NCBI GenBank assembly: GCA_030681525.1
Contig: JAUXSD010000084.1
Location: forward strand, 1-64,000
DNA: 64,000 nucleotides
Source: Solirubrobacteraceae bacterium
GTDB lineage: Bacteria > Actinomycetota > Thermoleophilia > Solirubrobacterales > Solirubrobacteraceae
Reading direction: 5' to 3'
Position numbers and translations under genes: made by a program. Positions 49,921-57,645 of the stretch are shown piece by piece. Each line of letters starts with the position of its first letter. Within the stretch, counting starts at the first letter, position 1. A model generated the notes under the pieces. The model searched no databases. It had not been told where the DNA came from and worked only from the letters and a program-made list of their open reading frames with translations.

Positions 49921-50871
49921 ATGGCACGCCCGATCATCCTCGGCGTCGTCGGAGATTCAGCGACAGGCAAGACGACCCTCACGAAGGGGCTCGTCGAGAT
50001 CCTGGGCAGCGAGAACGTCACCCACATCGGGATGGACGACTACCACTGCTATGACCGCCAGGAGCGCAAGGAGCACGAGATCACTCCGCTGAATCCGGAG
50101 TGCAACTACATGGACATCATCGGCCAGCACCTCACGCACCTGCGCAACGGTGAGCCGATCCTCAAGCCGGTCTACCAGCACGGTGACGGGACGTTCGGCC
50201 GGCCGGACTACGTCAAGCCGCAGAGCTTCGTGCTCATCGAGGGGCTGCTCGGCTACCACACGCCGGAGCTGAGCTCGAACTTCGACGTGCGGGTGTACCT
50301 CGCGCCGCCGGAGGAGTTGCGCAGGGAGTGGAAGGTCAAGCGCGACACGTCCAAGCGCGGCTACACCGAGGAGCAGGTGCTCGCCGAGCTCGACATGCGC
50401 GAGCCCGACTCCGAGTCCTTCATCCGGCCGCAGCGCTCCCGCGCGGACATCGTCGTCGCATTCCAGCCCGGCGTGAAGGACGACCCCGACCATCTCGACG
50501 CGGTGCTCACCCTGCGCGAAGGTCTGCCGCACCCCGACCTCTCCTCGCTGGAGGGCGGAGCCGACGCGATCGAGGTCGAGCAGCACGCCTCGGAGCGCCG
50601 CATCCGGATTCCCGGCGAGATCGACAAGGAGCGCGGCGCCGCCATCGAGGAGGCGATCTGGGAGCAGATGCACTTCGCTCGCCACCTGCGCACCGAGCAG
50701 CTCGGGCTGTTCGCGATCGGCACCGACGAGGAGCACCGCTCTGAGTCGCTGGCGATCACCCAGGTCCTCATCCTCTACCACCTGGTGACGGCGAAGGCCA
50801 CGGCCGCCATCGGCGGCGACGACGTCGCCAACGGACGCGACACCGCGTCGGGCGTGCCGTCGCCGGCGTAG
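49921..50871 (+). CDS. Phosphoribulokinase / uridine kinase family protein, copy 2
   Basis: A 316-residue kinase closely related to the gene at 22583. It has P-loop GVVGDSATGKTTLTKGL, GMDDYHCYDRQERKEHEITP, LNPECNYMD, GEPILKPVYQHGDGTFG, VLIEGLLGYHT and REPDSESFIRPQR. The shared GEPILKPVYQH, IEGLLGYHT and FIRPQR blocks show recent common ancestry. The predicted activity is ATP-dependent phosphorylation of ribulose-5-phosphate or a similar sugar phosphate. AGGGGAGA precedes the ATG. The pair differs most at the C-terminal tails. Confidence 0.85.
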   Translation: MARPIILGVVGDSATGKTTLTKGLVEILGSENVTHIGMDDYHCYDRQERKEHEITPLNPECNYMDIIGQHLTHLRNGEPILKPVYQHGDGTFGRPDYVKPQSFVLIEGLLGYHTPELSSNFDVRVYLAPPEELRREWKVKRDTSKRGYTEEQVLAELDMREPDSESFIRPQRSRADIVVAFQPGVKDDPDHLDAVLTLREGLPHPDLSSLEGGADAIEVEQHASERRIRIPGEIDKERGAAIEEAIWEQMHFARHLRTEQLGLFAIGTDEEHRSESLAITQVLILYHLVTAKATAAIGGDDVANGRDTASGVPSPA

Positions 50872-50889
50872 CGGCACCGCGCCGTAAAC

Positions 50890-50902
50890 GAGAATGATTC
50901 TC
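50890..50902. promoter_or_regulatory. Zur/Fur-type palindrome upstream of the zinc-binding protein gene
   Basis: GAGAATGATTCTC is a perfect 6-1-6 palindrome resembling Zur/Fur boxes (AAATGATTT-like core). It lies directly upstream of a TAGCGT -10 at 50906-50911 and 16 bp before the GTG start, where a bound repressor would block the promoter. Confidence 0.65.
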
Positions 50903-50905
50903 TGC

Positions 50906-50911
50906 TAGCGT
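50906..50911 (+). promoter_or_regulatory. -10 (TAGCGT) for leaderless znuA-like gene
   Basis: TGC-TAGCGT lies 7 nt before GTG 50919, next to the Zur-type palindrome. Confidence 0.5.
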
Positions 50912-50918
50912 CGGGCGG

Positions 50919-51848
50919 GTGCTCTCCCGCCGGACGCTCGCCCTCGCTGCCGCCGGCCTGACCGCGGGGCTGCTCGGCGCCTGCGGGTCGGAGGCCGGCC
51001 CGGGCGACGCCCGCACCGCGGTGGCGACGACGACGCAGGTCGCCGACCTCGCGCGCGCCGTCGCCGGCGACCGCGCCGAGGTGCGCCAGATCCTGCGCCC
51101 GAACTCCGATCCGCACGACTACGAGCCGCGGCCGAGCGACGTCAAGGCGGTCGCCGGCGCCGCCGTCGTGCTGCGCTCGGGGGGCGGGCTGGACGACTGG
51201 CTCGGCGAGGTCCTCGACAACGCCGGCTCGGACGCGGAGGCGACGACGCTGATCGACGCCGTGCGCACGCGCGGCCGCGACCGCGGGGTCGACCCGCACT
51301 GGTGGCAGGATCCGCGCAACGCGATCGCCGTCGTGCAGCGCATCCGCGACGTGCTGGTCGCGGCCGATCCGGGCGGGCGCGGCGAGTACACGGCCAACGC
51401 GGCGAGCTACCTCGCCCGGCTGCGGGCGCTCGACGCGGCCATCGCCCGGTGCATGAGCTCGATCCCGGCCGACCGGCGCCGGCTCGTCACCGACCACGAC
51501 GCGCTCGGCCCCTATGCCGAGCGCTACGACATCGACGTCATCGGCACGGTGATCCCGGGGCGCACCACGCAGGCGCAGGCCTCCGCGGGCGAGGTCGTGC
51601 GCCTCGCGCGCACGATCCGGTCGACCGGCGTGCGGACGATCTTCCCCCAGGGGTCGGGCAGCGCGAAGCTCGTCCGGGCGGTCGCGCGCGAGGCCGGGGC
51701 GTCGGTCGGGCCGGCGCTGTACGCCGACACGCTCGGGCCGGCCGGCAGCCCGGGCGCGACGTACACCGGCTCGCTGCGCTTCAACACGCGCGCCCTCGCC
51801 GTGGGCTTCGGCGCGCGCACCGGCGCGAGCTCGGCCTGTCAGCTGTAG
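50919..51848 (+). CDS. znuA: Zinc/manganese ABC transporter substrate-binding lipoprotein
   Basis: A 309-residue cluster A-I metal-binding protein. The signal ends in a lipobox (AGLLGACGS, with the lipid-modified Cys). Metal ligands appear as His in NSDPHDYEPRPSDV, His in GVDPHWWQDP, His in LVTDHDALGPYAERYDI and an acidic residue near the C terminus. There is no His-rich loop, so zinc versus manganese is judged mainly by the Zur-like box. No permease or ATPase gene follows; the M23 gene converges on it with a 10-bp overlap. Confidence 0.88.
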   Translation: MLSRRTLALAAAGLTAGLLGACGSEAGPGDARTAVATTTQVADLARAVAGDRAEVRQILRPNSDPHDYEPRPSDVKAVAGAAVVLRSGGGLDDWLGEVLDNAGSDAEATTLIDAVRTRGRDRGVDPHWWQDPRNAIAVVQRIRDVLVAADPGGRGEYTANAASYLARLRALDAAIARCMSSIPADRRRLVTDHDALGPYAERYDIDVIGTVIPGRTTQAQASAGEVVRLARTIRSTGVRTIFPQGSGSAKLVRAVAREAGASVGPALYADTLGPAGSPGATYTGSLRFNTRALAVGFGARTGASSACQL

Positions 51849-52975
51849 GAGTCCCAGAGCTTGAGGAACACCAGCGGGTCGATCGGCGCGCCGCCGGTGT
51901 ACCAGCCCGGCGCATCCCACAGCTCGAAGTGCAGATGGCAGCCGCGCGCGTCGCCGGTGTCGCCGACGTTGCCGATCCGCTGACCGGTCAGCACGCGAGC
52001 GCCCTGGGCCAGCGGCGAGCGCTCCTGCAGGTGCATGTAGACGTAGTCGACGTCGGTGCCCTCGCCGTCGATGACGACGTAGTTGCCGGCCGAGCGCTCG
52101 AACTTGTTGAGCTTCACGACGCCGCCGCGCGCCGCCACCAGCGGCGTGCCGCAGCGGGCGAACACGTCATGGCCCTGGTGCGTGTGGCCGCTGCGCTGCG
52201 CGCCGAAGGCCGCCTGGCCCGACCCGTAGCTGTGGCGCCCGCGCACGGGAAAGATGTGGTCGACGAGGTCGAAGCCGCCGGTCGCCAGCGCGGCGGGCGC
52301 GGATGCGGCGACGGCTCCGGGGGCGGGCCCTCCGGCGAAGACCCGGAACTCGTAGCGGCCGACGGGCTGCGCGACGCCCTCGATCCGGCCGTCCCAGGTG
52401 ATCGAACTGACCGCCTCGGGCGCCAGCGCGACCGGCCACGTCGTGACGACGGCGCCGTCGATCACGCGCACGAGGGCGACCGTCACGAGCATCGCTCGCC
52501 GGGCCAGCAGGTCGACCCGGGCCGGTCGGGCCGCGTCGTAGTACACGCGCCGGCCGACGACGCGGACGTCGAGCGCGGCAGAGCTCCCGGCGCCGCGCTG
52601 GATCGAGACGACGGCACGGCTTGCCACCGAGCGCGCCCCGTCGCCGTTGACCGCGCGCAGCCGGCCGCTCGTCGCCTTGTCGGGGACCGTGACGTCGACG
52701 CTGTTGCGGCGCGCCTTGCTCACGCGCACGGTCGCGTTGTCGGCGTGGCCGCCGCCGCCGAGGAAGACGATCTTGGCGACCTCGCGCATGCCGCTGCCGC
52801 GGACGCGCAGCAGGCTGCCGGGCTTCGCCGCGTCAGCGGTCGCGCAGCGCGCGACACACGACACCGACTTGATCTTCGCGGGCGCGGACGCGAAGGCGCC
52901 ACCGGAGCCCGCGGACGCCGTCGCGGGCGCGATCAGCCCTGCTCCGCATGCCATCAGCACGACGCTGCGCTTCAG
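51839..52975 (-). CDS. Secreted M23-family peptidase (LytM-type)
   Basis: About 378 residues. A signal peptide is followed by IPT/beta domains (GSLLRVRGSGMREVAKIVFLG at about 45-110), a FlgD-like segment (SITWDGRIEGVAQPVGRYEFRVF), and a C-terminal LytM domain. The zinc ligands appear in HTHQGHDVFARCGTPL and GCHLHFELWD (HxH). It cleaves peptidoglycan cross-bridges or stems. CTG 52975 gives a textbook signal peptide (MKRSVVLMACGAGLIAPATASA) with GGGGGA 9 nt upstream. The track's GTG 52960 would lose the basic residues, so I use the CTG. Confidence 0.87.
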   Translation of the reverse strand: MKRSVVLMACGAGLIAPATASAGSGGAFASAPAKIKSVSCVARCATADAAKPGSLLRVRGSGMREVAKIVFLGGGGHADNATVRVSKARRNSVDVTVPDKATSGRLRAVNGDGARSVASRAVVSIQRGAGSSAALDVRVVGRRVYYDAARPARVDLLARRAMLVTVALVRVIDGAVVTTWPVALAPEAVSSITWDGRIEGVAQPVGRYEFRVFAGGPAPGAVAASAPAALATGGFDLVDHIFPVRGRHSYGSGQAAFGAQRSGHTHQGHDVFARCGTPLVAARGGVVKLNKFERSAGNYVVIDGEGTDVDYVYMHLQERSPLAQGARVLTGQRIGNVGDTGDARGCHLHFELWDAPGWYTGGAPIDPLVFLKLWDSYS

Positions 52976-53123
52976 CTCGACCAGTCCCCCGCGTTATTGA
53001 TCGTCCCCCCGAGATCGCCCGCAGCACGGGGATCCGGCGATCTGCTGCGCGGGACCGTAGCGGATCGCGACGACGCCACGTCGGCCGATTGCCCCGGCAA
53101 ACTCGATGTCGATTTGGTTTGTC

Positions 53124-53129
53124 TACACT
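53124..53129 (+). promoter_or_regulatory. -10 (TACACT) of the rplM operon
   Basis: TACACT lies about 43 nt before ATG 53172 and is followed by the terminator-like hairpin. No consensus -35 is visible. Confidence 0.45.
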
Positions 53130-53137
53130 GCTGACTC

Positions 53138-53166
53138 GCCGCGCGGAAGTTCGCGTGGCCTTTTTT
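53138..53166 (+). terminator. Terminator-like hairpin with T-run in the rplM leader (possible attenuator)
   Basis: GCCGCGCG-GAAGTT-CGCGTGGC forms an 8-bp stem with one G-T wobble and is followed directly by CTTTTTTCC, the longest T-run I noticed in the window. It lies between the TACACT -10 and the rplM ATG at 53172, so it belongs to the rplM leader and could attenuate transcription. The alternative is a terminator for upstream transcripts. Confidence 0.6.
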
Positions 53167-53171
53167 CCGTC

Positions 53172-53606
53172 ATGAAGACCTACGTCGCCAACGCCAACGA
53201 TCGCGAGCGCAACTGGCTCGTCGTCGACGCCACCGGGCAAACGCTCGGGCGTCTGGCGACGCAGATCGCCGACACGCTGCGCGGCAAGCGCAAGCCGACC
53301 TACACCCCGCACGTCGACACCGGCGACTTCGTCGTCGTCATCAACGCCGAGAAGATCGCCGTCACCGGCAACAAGCGCGCGGACAAGCTGTACTACCGCC
53401 ACTCGGGCTACCCCGGCGGGCTGAAGACGCGCACGCTCAACGACATGCTCGAGCGGCGTCCCGAAGAGGTCCTGCGCCTCGCGGTCAAGGGCATGCTGCC
53501 CCGCAACCGCCTGGCCCGCAAGCAGCTCACCAAGCTCAAGATCTACGCCGGGCCCGAGCATCCGCACCAGGCCCAGAAGCCGCAACCGATGGAGCTGAAG
53601 TCGTGA
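53172..53606 (+). CDS. rplM: 50S ribosomal protein L13
   Basis: A 144-residue L13: [62 protein letters not shown], the signature [30 protein letters not shown] 53172 is certain from homology; the track over-extends to 53106 across the hairpin. It is followed by rpsI with a GTGA overlap and then glmM, the standard actinobacterial order. Confidence 0.97.
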   Translation: MKTYVANANDRERNWLVVDATGQTLGRLATQIADTLRGKRKPTYTPHVDTGDFVVVINAEKIAVTGNKRADKLYYRHSGYPGGLKTRTLNDMLERRPEEVLRLAVKGMLPRNRLARKQLTKLKIYAGPEHPHQAQKPQPMELKS

Positions 53607-54328
53607 TCGACGAGAGCGCCGAGCCGCCCGAGTCCGAAGAGACCGCGGCGCCCACGCCGGAGGCCGAGGCCTCCGCTCCCGTCCCCGCCGACGAGCCCGC
53701 CGCCGACCCGGCCGTGCCCGCGCCGCCGGCCGCGCTCGAAGAGGACATCGACGACGACGCGCCCGCCGCTCCGCGCGTCAAGCCCGCGATCCCCGGTGCC
53801 GACCTCGAGGTCGACATCGTGCTCGAGGGCGCCGACCCGCTGGCGCGCGAGGAGCAGGAGGAGCTCGACGCCGCCGCGGCCGCCGCCGAGGAGGACCGCG
53901 CCGACGAGCAGCCCGTCGCGGCCGCCATCGACCTCGCCGCCGGCGCGCGCTACCGCGCGACGGGCAAGCGCAAGACCGCGGTCGCCCGCGTGATCCTGCG
54001 CCCCGGCTCCGGCGCGTACACCGTCAACGGCAAGACGCTCGACGACTACTTCCCGCGTCCCGCCCTGGGGCGCAACATCCGCCAGCCGCTGGAGACCGTC
54101 GGCTACGAGGACCGCATGGACGTCGTGGTCCGCGTGCACGGCGGCGGCGTCAGCGCCCAGGCCGGCGCGCTGCGCCATGGCATCTCGCGCGCGCTGCTCG
54201 AGGCCGACCCGAACCTGCGCGGCGAGCTCAAGCGCCGCGGCTTCCTCACGCGCGATCCGCGCGTGAAGGAGCGCAAGAAGGCCGGGCTGAAGAAGGCCCG
54301 CAAGCGGCCGCAGTTCAGCAAGCGCTAG
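53603..54328 (+). CDS. rpsI: 30S ribosomal protein S9 with long acidic N-terminal extension
   Basis: A 241-residue S9. Residues about 112-241 are a complete S9 ([57 protein letters not shown], the basic tail [12 protein letters not shown]). The first 110 residues are Ala/Glu/Pro/Asp-rich and low in complexity ([20 protein letters not shown]). GTG 53603 overlaps the rplM stop, so the extension is read in frame from a coupled start. Typical S9 is about 130 residues. Whether the extension is kept in mature ribosomes is unknown. Confidence 0.95.
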   Translation: MIDESAEPPESEETAAPTPEAEASAPVPADEPAADPAVPAPPAALEEDIDDDAPAAPRVKPAIPGADLEVDIVLEGADPLAREEQEELDAAAAAAEEDRADEQPVAAAIDLAAGARYRATGKRKTAVARVILRPGSGAYTVNGKTLDDYFPRPALGRNIRQPLETVGYEDRMDVVVRVHGGGVSAQAGALRHGISRALLEADPNLRGELKRRGFLTRDPRVKERKKAGLKKARKRPQFSKR

Positions 54329-54362
54329 AGCGCTTCGCGGCGCTGCGCGCGTACACGTCCAC

Positions 54363-55679
54363 ATGCGCAAGCTCTTCGGCACCGACGGTGTCCGAGGTGT
54401 CGCCGGTGAGCTGCTCACGGCTGAGCTGGCCCTCGCGCTGGGCAGCGCCGCGACCCGCGAGATCGGCGGCGAGCGCCCGCGCGTGCTCGTCATCCGCGAC
54501 CCGCGCGAGTCCGGCGCGATGCTCGAGTCCGCGCTCGCCGCGGGCATCGCCGCGGCCGGCGGCGACGTGCTGCTCGGCGGCGTGCTGCCGACGCCCGCCG
54601 CGCCTCTGCTGATCGGGCGCTACGGCTTCGATCTCGCCGCGGTCATCTCCGCGTCGCACAACCCGTTCGGCGACAACGGGATCAAGTTCTTCGGCGCCGA
54701 TCGCTTTAAGCTCTCCGATGCCACCGAGCTGGCGATCGAGCAGCGCCTCGACGACCCGCCGGGCGGCGGCGTCGCGTCGCGGATCGGCTCCGTCAGCCAT
54801 CTGCGCGGGACCGACGAGGACTACCTGCGCGCCCTGCAGGAGCGCTTCGCCGGCCTGTCGCTGACGGGGCTCGACGTCGCGCTGGACTGCGCGAACGGGG
54901 CGACCCATCGCTGTGCGCCCGAGATCTTCCGCCGGCTGGGCGCGACGGTGACGGTGCTCGCGGCCTCGCCCGACGGGCGCAACATCAACGACGGCTGCGG
55001 CTCGACGCACCCCGCAGCCCTCGTCGAGCAGGTGCGCGCGGGCGGCCACGACGTCGGCTTCGCGTTCGACGGTGACGGCGACCGTGTGCTGGCGGTCGAC
55101 CGCACCGGGACGCTCGTCGACGGCGACGAGCTCATCGCGCTCGCGACGCTGCACCTGCGCCGGCACGACCGCCTGCCCGGCGGGGGCGTCGTCGTGACCG
55201 TGATGACGAACTTCGGCTTTCACACCGCGATGCGCGAGGCCGGGGTGCAGGTCGCCACGACGGCGGTCGGCGACCGCTACGTGCTCGAGGAGCTGCGGGC
55301 GCGCGACTGGGGGCTGGGCGGCGAGCAGTCCGGCCACATCATCGACATGGGCTTCGTGCCGTCGGGCGACGGCATCGCCTCCGCGCTGCTGACGCTCGAG
55401 GCGCTGGCCGGCCGCGACCTCGCGGAGCGCAGCGCGATGGACAAGCTGCCCCAGCAGCTCGTCAACGTGCGCGTGGCCGACCGCGACGCGGCGATGCGGA
55501 GCGCGGCGCTGCGCGAGGCGATGGACCGCGAGGCGGCGGCGCTGGAGGGGCGCGGCCGCGTGCTCGTGCGCCCGTCGGGCACCGAGCAGCTCGTGCGCGT
55601 CATGGTCGAGGCACCGAGCGAGGAGGAGACGGCGGCGGTGTGCGCCCGGCTCGTGGCGATCGTGGAATCCGCGGGCTGA
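54363..55679 (+). CDS. glmM: Phosphoglucosamine mutase
   Basis: GlmM interconverts glucosamine-6-P and glucosamine-1-P for peptidoglycan. The 438-residue protein has RKLFGTDGVRGVAGELLT, the phosphoserine loop VISASHNPFGDNGIKFFG, the metal loop FAFDGDGDRVLAVD, GGEQSGHIIDMG and the phosphate-binding RPSGTEQLVRVMVEA. It completes the rplM-rpsI-glmM operon, and glmS, the previous enzyme of the pathway, begins at 63653. Confidence 0.97.
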   Translation: MRKLFGTDGVRGVAGELLTAELALALGSAATREIGGERPRVLVIRDPRESGAMLESALAAGIAAAGGDVLLGGVLPTPAAPLLIGRYGFDLAAVISASHNPFGDNGIKFFGADRFKLSDATELAIEQRLDDPPGGGVASRIGSVSHLRGTDEDYLRALQERFAGLSLTGLDVALDCANGATHRCAPEIFRRLGATVTVLAASPDGRNINDGCGSTHPAALVEQVRAGGHDVGFAFDGDGDRVLAVDRTGTLVDGDELIALATLHLRRHDRLPGGGVVVTVMTNFGFHTAMREAGVQVATTAVGDRYVLEELRARDWGLGGEQSGHIIDMGFVPSGDGIASALLTLEALAGRDLAERSAMDKLPQQLVNVRVADRDAAMRSAALREAMDREAAALEGRGRVLVRPSGTEQLVRVMVEAPSEEETAAVCARLVAIVESAG

Positions 55680-55703
55680 CCCGCCAGCGCCGACCGCCGG
55701 CTC

Positions 55704-57089
55704 CTAGGGCCGCACCGTGACCGTCTGGTGCATCGTCACGGGGTGCAGGTCGCAGAACAGGTTGTACGTGCCCGGCGCCGTGAACGTCTGGGTGTAGCGG
55801 CCGCCGCGCCGCGTCAGCGGCGAGTCGACGGCGCGCGGGGCGTTCGCCGACAGCACGCTGTGCATATCGCGGTCGCGAAAGCGCCACGTCACGCGGCCGC
55901 CGCTCGGGATCGTCAGGTTCGACGGCTTGAACGCCGCGCGCTCGACGTCGACGCGCGCGTCCGCGCCGCCCTCGACGAGCGGGCCGCCCGCGAACGGGAT
56001 CTCGATCGGGTCACCGCCCGCGTCCAGGCGCGTCAGCGGGACCCCCATCGGCGCCACCGCGGCGCGCCCATCCGTGCGCGACCAGCGGATCCGGCCATCG
56101 GCCGGCAGCGGGTCGCAACCGCGTGGGGCATCAGCGTCCTTGGCGACGTAGACGTGGGTGATCGCCATCACCCGCGGGTGCGGCAGCTCGGCGTCGTAGC
56201 TGCCCGTCACGCGCAGGACCTCGCCGCGGCGGACGGGGATGCCCGTGGGCGACAGAAAGTAGCCGGTCGCGATCGGGCCGGGCTCGTGGAGCATCGGGCG
56301 GACGCGGTACACGGGGTCGTCGGGTCTTCCCCACAGCGGGCGGTGGTCGAGGATCGTGCGGTCATCGCAGCGCGGCTGGCTGACCGCGAGGCGCAGTGCG
56401 CCGCCGTGCAGGTGAGCGCCGGCGGCGACGATCCGGCCGCTCGTCGGGATCGTCCAGTCGTGGGAGCGCACGTCCGCCGATCCCGGCGCTCCGCCGCCGG
56501 GGACCGTGTAGCTCGACAGCGGATCGCAGCCGCTGGCCCGCAGCCACAGCGGCTTGACCGGCACGAGCCCGGGTGCGTCGGAGATGGTCACGGAGTACTC
56601 GAGAAAGGCCCTCAGCGGCCGGCTCGTGTGGCTCATGTACATCGCGACCGCGCGCCAGCGATCGTGTTCTCGGACCGGGTAGCCGTAGCCGGGCGGCAGG
56701 ATGAGCCGTTGCTGCTCCTCGCCGGTACCGAAGAAGGGCTCGCCGGGGCGGCCCGGGCACGCGTTGTTGCGCGGCGCGGCGCGCGGGCCGCTGTTGATGA
56801 ACACGACGTGGTGCAGCATGAGCCGCTTGATCGAGATCGGCCGGCCGCGAGCGTCGACCAGGCGCGTGCTCATGCGCACGATGAAGCCCGCTCGTCGCGG
56901 GGTGGGGACGACGCGCGACGGGAACTTCGTCTCGAAGCCGCCGAAGCTCATCGCCGCCGAGCGCAGCTTGTAGGTCCGCTCGGTCGCCGGCGCGGCCGCG
57001 GGCGCCGCGGCGAGCCCGAGCACGACGAGCGCGACGAGTCCCACCCCCCGTCGACGCGGCATCCCGGCGTGGCCCGAAGGCGGCTGCAC
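55704..57089 (-). CDS. Secreted copper protein: monooxygenase-like domain plus C-terminal cupredoxin
   Basis: A 461-residue exported protein. Residues about 75-330 contain HHVVFINSG, AAGAHLHGGALRLA and VYRVRPMLHEPG, resembling Cu-type II monooxygenase-like folds with paired His. Residues about 375-461 are a plastocyanin-like domain with type-1 copper ligands His (DRDMHSVL), Cys (NLFCDLHP), His and Met (PVTMHQTV). It may act in copper-dependent electron transfer or oxidation outside the cell. GTG 57089 has TAGCCT 9 nt upstream; ATG 57062 (MPRRRGVGLVALVV) is an alternative start. Confidence 0.75.
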   Translation of the reverse strand: MQPPSGHAGMPRRRGVGLVALVVLGLAAAPAAAPATERTYKLRSAAMSFGGFETKFPSRVVPTPRRAGFIVRMSTRLVDARGRPISIKRLMLHHVVFINSGPRAAPRNNACPGRPGEPFFGTGEEQQRLILPPGYGYPVREHDRWRAVAMYMSHTSRPLRAFLEYSVTISDAPGLVPVKPLWLRASGCDPLSSYTVPGGGAPGSADVRSHDWTIPTSGRIVAAGAHLHGGALRLAVSQPRCDDRTILDHRPLWGRPDDPVYRVRPMLHEPGPIATGYFLSPTGIPVRRGEVLRVTGSYDAELPHPRVMAITHVYVAKDADAPRGCDPLPADGRIRWSRTDGRAAVAPMGVPLTRLDAGGDPIEIPFAGGPLVEGGADARVDVERAAFKPSNLTIPSGGRVTWRFRDRDMHSVLSANAPRAVDSPLTRRGGRYTQTFTAPGTYNLFCDLHPVTMHQTVTVRP

Positions 57090-57098
57090 GATGCGTCA

Positions 57099-57104
57099 AG
57101 GCTA
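57099..57104 (-). promoter_or_regulatory. -10 (TAGCCT) for the copper protein gene
   Basis: TAGCCT on the minus strand is 9 nt before GTG 57089 and favours that start. Confidence 0.4.
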
Positions 57105-57216
57105 GGCCCTGGGCCCGACGCAGGTCGCGCACCGTTCGGCCCGCTCGTCGATGTCGATCCCCGTGGACGGCCGCTGTCAGCTGCGGCGGCGCGGCGGCGG
57201 GGTGAAGCCCGAACCC

Positions 57217-57222
57217 TAGAAT
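57217..57222 (+). promoter_or_regulatory. -10 (TAGAAT) for the leaderless cupin gene
   Basis: TAGAAT is 7 nt before ATG 57230, one of the clearest leaderless arrangements in the window. Confidence 0.55.
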
Positions 57223-57229
57223 CGCGGCC

Positions 57230-57631
57230 ATGCCGTTCACGCTCAAGAACCTCAGAGAGGATCTGGCGGACGTCGGGTCCAACTTCGACGGCGCGCCGGA
57301 CCTCGAGTTCCGTCTCGCGAGCAAGGCGCTCGAGCTCGAGCAGTCCGGCCTGAGCTACCAGCGCATCCCGCCCGACTACCGGTTCCCGTACGGCCACACG
57401 CACAAGGAGCAGGAGGAGGTGTTCGTGGTCGTGGGCGGGAGCGGGCGGATGAAGCTCGACGACGAGATCGTCGCGGTCGAGAGGTGGGACGTCGTGCGCG
57501 TGCCGCCCGGTACATGGCGAGGATACGAGGCCGGGCCGGAGGGGCTCGAGATCCTCGTCTTCGGCGCGCCCAGCCTCGGCGAGGACCCGCGGGGAGACGT
57601 GGAGGGTCGGCGCGACTGGTGGGCTGACTGA
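57230..57631 (+). CDS. Cupin domain protein
   Basis: A 133-residue cupin. YGHTHKEQEEVFVVVGGSGRMKLDDE carries the H-x-H and Glu of motif 1; ERWDVVRVPPGTWRGYEAGPEG is motif 2 with Arg/Tyr near the usual His position. The N-terminal KNLREDLADVGSNFDGAPDLEFRLASKAL precedes the barrel. It is probably a small-molecule or metal-binding protein of unknown activity. It stands just upstream of the exopolysaccharide locus but may be unrelated. Confidence 0.87.
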   Translation: MPFTLKNLREDLADVGSNFDGAPDLEFRLASKALELEQSGLSYQRIPPDYRFPYGHTHKEQEEVFVVVGGSGRMKLDDEIVAVERWDVVRVPPGTWRGYEAGPEGLEILVFGAPSLGEDPRGDVEGRRDWWAD

Positions 57632-57645
57632 GCGTCGCACGTGCT

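Noticed and set aside
52976-53171. c-di-AMP (ydaO-type) riboswitch upstream of the M23 peptidase or rplM
   Set aside because: Such riboswitches often precede wall hydrolases in actinobacteria, but none of the conserved blocks could be found in this gap.
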